Assembly (NCBI GenBank): GCA_903864555.1
Contig: CAIPGJ010000984.1
Coordinates: forward strand, 1 to 7,237
DNA length: 7,237 nt
Origin: an uncultured Pseudomonadota bacterium
GTDB taxonomy: Bacteria > Pseudomonadota > Gammaproteobacteria > Burkholderiales > SG8-39
Reading direction: 5' to 3'
Shown here: one piece after another, positions 6,501-7,237 of the stretch
How the letters are laid out: every line of letters begins with the position of its first letter
Numbering within the stretch: the stretch's first letter is position 1
Program-made: the position numbers and the translations under genes
The notes under the pieces: generated by a model
What the model was told of the DNA's origin: nothing
Databases searched by the model: none
The model's input: only the letters and a program-made list of their open reading frames with translations

Positions 6501-7237
6501 TCGAGGCTGCCGCCATGCCTGCAATAGTGCTGGCGTCCTCTGCCAGGGCGGCCGCCAGGGCGGCATCGGTGTCCGCGCCATTGCCAGGAACACTGGGAAC
6601 TTCAGGAACGCTGGTGGTCTCGGTGACTTCGACCGTTTCGGCAATGCCGGCAGGGGTGTCGGTAAGCTGGTCGAGCAGGGAGTCCCTGGCAGCTGACGGT
6701 TCGACGCTGTTCGCCGACCTTGCTTCCGCCACGTCCGACACTGCTGGCACCGCCACAACCTCCACCACAGCAGGGGCCGGAACAGCATCGGACACACCCA
6801 ACCGCGCCGGCTTGCCAGTCTTGACGGCCTCGGCCAGCTCGGTCAGCACACTGTCGTCGCCGGCATGTCCTCCCGCCCTCATGTCGGTGACGGTCTGGGC
6901 GAACCAGGCATGCGCGCCAGCCACCAATTCCAGCACCAGACCGGATGCGGGACGGTCCTCGCGTAACCACCAGTTGAGCGCCTGCTCCACGGTCCATGCG
7001 GCTTCCCCAAGGCGGTCCAGGCCGACCATGCGGCCGCTGCCCTTGAGGGTATGGAAGCCGCGCCGTATCGACACCAACGCCTCCTGATCGGCCGGGCTGG
7101 CCATCAGGCGTGCCTGCTGGGCCGCCGTGTTGGCCAGGACTTCCTCGGCCTCTTCAAGGAACACCTGCAACAGTTCCGCATCCACTGCCGCTTCTGCGGA
7201 GAGCCGGGCGGCGTTCAGGTCACTCACCGCGGGGGGG
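3547..7237 (-). CDS. chpA: ChpA-type hybrid chemotaxis kinase for type IV pili (5'-truncated)
   Basis: This is the C-terminal part of a large CheA-like hybrid sensor kinase of the Pil-Chp pathway, which senses surfaces and sets twitching motility by phosphorylating PilG/PilH-type regulators. Counting from the GTG at 7227, the domains in order are: HPt with His59 (HTLKGSGRM); a degenerate HPt with His335 (HTLAGIAG); HPt with His533 (HTLKGSARM); a dimerisation helix region about 625-690; the ATPase domain with N-box HVLRNAVTHG (819-828), DDGAG (863-867), F-box FHPGFS (899-904) and GRGVGMD (914-920); a CheW domain about 945-1085; and a receiver 1107-1224 with D1112/D1113, phospho-acceptor D1156, S1186 and K1208. 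Low-complexity Ala/Pro/Val/Glu linkers fill about 140-290, 395-480 and 590-625. The frame is open to the edge, GTG 7227 has no ribosome site, and P. aeruginosa ChpA is about twice as long, so the true start lies outside. All kinase core motifs are intact. Confidence 0.93.
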   Translation of the reverse strand, partial: PPAVSDLNAARLSAEAAVDAELLQVFLEEAEEVLANTAAQQARLMASPADQEALVSIRRGFHTLKGSGRMVGLDRLGEAAWTVEQALNWWLREDRPASGLVLELVAGAHAWFAQTVTDMRAGGHAGDDSVLTELAEAVKTGKPARLGVSDAVPAPAVVEVVAVPAVSDVAEARSANSVEPSAARDSLLDQLTDTPAGIAETVEVTETTSVPEVPSVPGNGADTDAALAAALAEDASTIAGMAAASMPEPAGAGPFAQGQAGTAASSDEAGHGNDGNQSDDDDGIDSENQLQLGDARVSVTVFTLFSGEAHALMNTLRGEHETLKMHGIVTDDMIRAAHTLAGIAGTVQLAGLRALGYALEHALEQLAQDSLSESEQALVGEAIETLDGMVEQAVALRVPDAPHALIVRLEEAAVPRMPQLPDLPVFNADPDALLPEEEGGLQRPEDVPAGNAAPAVEAGSESPSAPFTPSATSTTRSLQRREQRLQDELDLQLLPLFLEEAAELVPAIGQDLRNWHESGEAALGKATGQSLHRRLHTLKGSARMAGAMAVGDLTHHMESKVESALAGSGAPVLEELDASHDRLCELIERLRHPQAAAASVAVAAAPSPGETAEAEGPGALPALDPVASGPAMLRVRADAVDRMVDQTGEISIARSRIESELRGLKGAMQELTDNVLRLRAQLREIEIQAESQMQAANPAQSVHAELNEGFDPLEFDRFTRFQELTRIMAESVNDVQTVHQNLLRSVEGTDAALAAQARLNRELQQDLMRVRMVAFGTLSERLYRVVRQTAKDAGKRANLDVRGTSVELDRAVLERMTGPIEHVLRNAVTHGIETPAARVSVLKPEIGDIRIEVSQEGGEMRIALSDDGAGLDLARIRAKAVQSGLLASEAQLADEEVANVIFHPGFSTAAELTQSAGRGVGMDVVRSEVAGLGGRIELGNRPGQGLTLTVYLPLTLALMQVVMVRAGTRVDALPAVIVEQVMQYRPEQLADVVIRGHVEWNGRRYPMRYLSHLLGEQHAAAETRRLAPVLLMRSGASALALQVDEILGGNQEVVVKAMGPQLQSVPGVAGVTLLGSGEIVLILNPVPLVALTAAAAPAPVSPAAVDLPPLVLVVDDSLTVRKITGRLLERQGYTVATARDGVEALEKLKEVRPDVMLVDIEMPRMDGFELTRHLRADATLANLPVIMISSRTADKHRNVARELGVDVFLGKPYQEDELLGHIKALLGAS

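Noticed and set aside
6200..7087. A 295-codon plus-strand frame rich in Ser, Ala and Thr opposite the ChpA linker.
   Set aside because: Its composition mirrors the Ala/Pro/Val linker of ChpA read backwards. It has no motif or plausible ribosome site.

Overview
This 7.2 kb high-GC window looks like a gammaproteobacterial chromosome fragment. The evidence is the yqgE-ruvX-pyrR gene run, a class I CPD photolyase close to the E. coli PhrB pattern, a CspA-type cold-shock protein, and the C-terminal part of a very large ChpA-type chemotaxis kinase of the kind that controls type IV pili in pseudomonads and xanthomonads. The sequence does not fix the genus. All genes are chromosomal housekeeping or signalling types. 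I see no mobile element, tRNA, rRNA or CRISPR array.

Layout from left to right. Positions 1-1126 hold a tightly packed minus-strand run, transcribed yqgE > ruvX > pyrR. The genes overlap (8 bp for the preferred ruvX start, then an ATGA overlap into pyrR), and pyrR is cut by the left edge. Positions 1127-1418 are a divergent intergenic region. It has a near-consensus -10 box directly in front of yqgE and a cluster of CTGAC elements, including a 13-bp perfect palindrome, on the side facing the plus-strand photolyase gene phrB (1419-2858). phrB converges on the minus-strand cold-shock gene (2954-3157), and the two share a GC-rich hairpin terminator. Positions 3158-3546 hold the cold-shock gene's candidate promoter, a leader of about 210 nt with a strong hairpin just before a near-perfect Shine-Dalgarno sequence, and a second hairpin of unknown role. 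From 3547 to the right edge the minus strand codes for ChpA: three histidine phosphotransfer (HPt) domains, the dimerisation and ATPase core, a CheW domain and a C-terminal receiver. The reading frame stays open at the right edge, so the gene is 5'-truncated.

Functionally the left run joins a conserved protein of unknown role (YqgE), a Holliday-junction-resolvase-fold protein linked to rRNA processing (RuvX) and the pyrimidine regulator PyrR. PhrB repairs UV-induced pyrimidine dimers with light. The Csp protein is an RNA/DNA chaperone. ChpA would phosphorylate PilG/PilH-type regulators that control twitching motility. I found no convincing new multi-gene system. The most interesting signals are regulatory: a possibly leaderless yqgE mRNA, the CTGAC cluster upstream of phrB, and the structured cold-shock leader. 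Within proteins, the notable points are a degenerate HPt in ChpA and non-E. coli residues at the photolyase antenna site.
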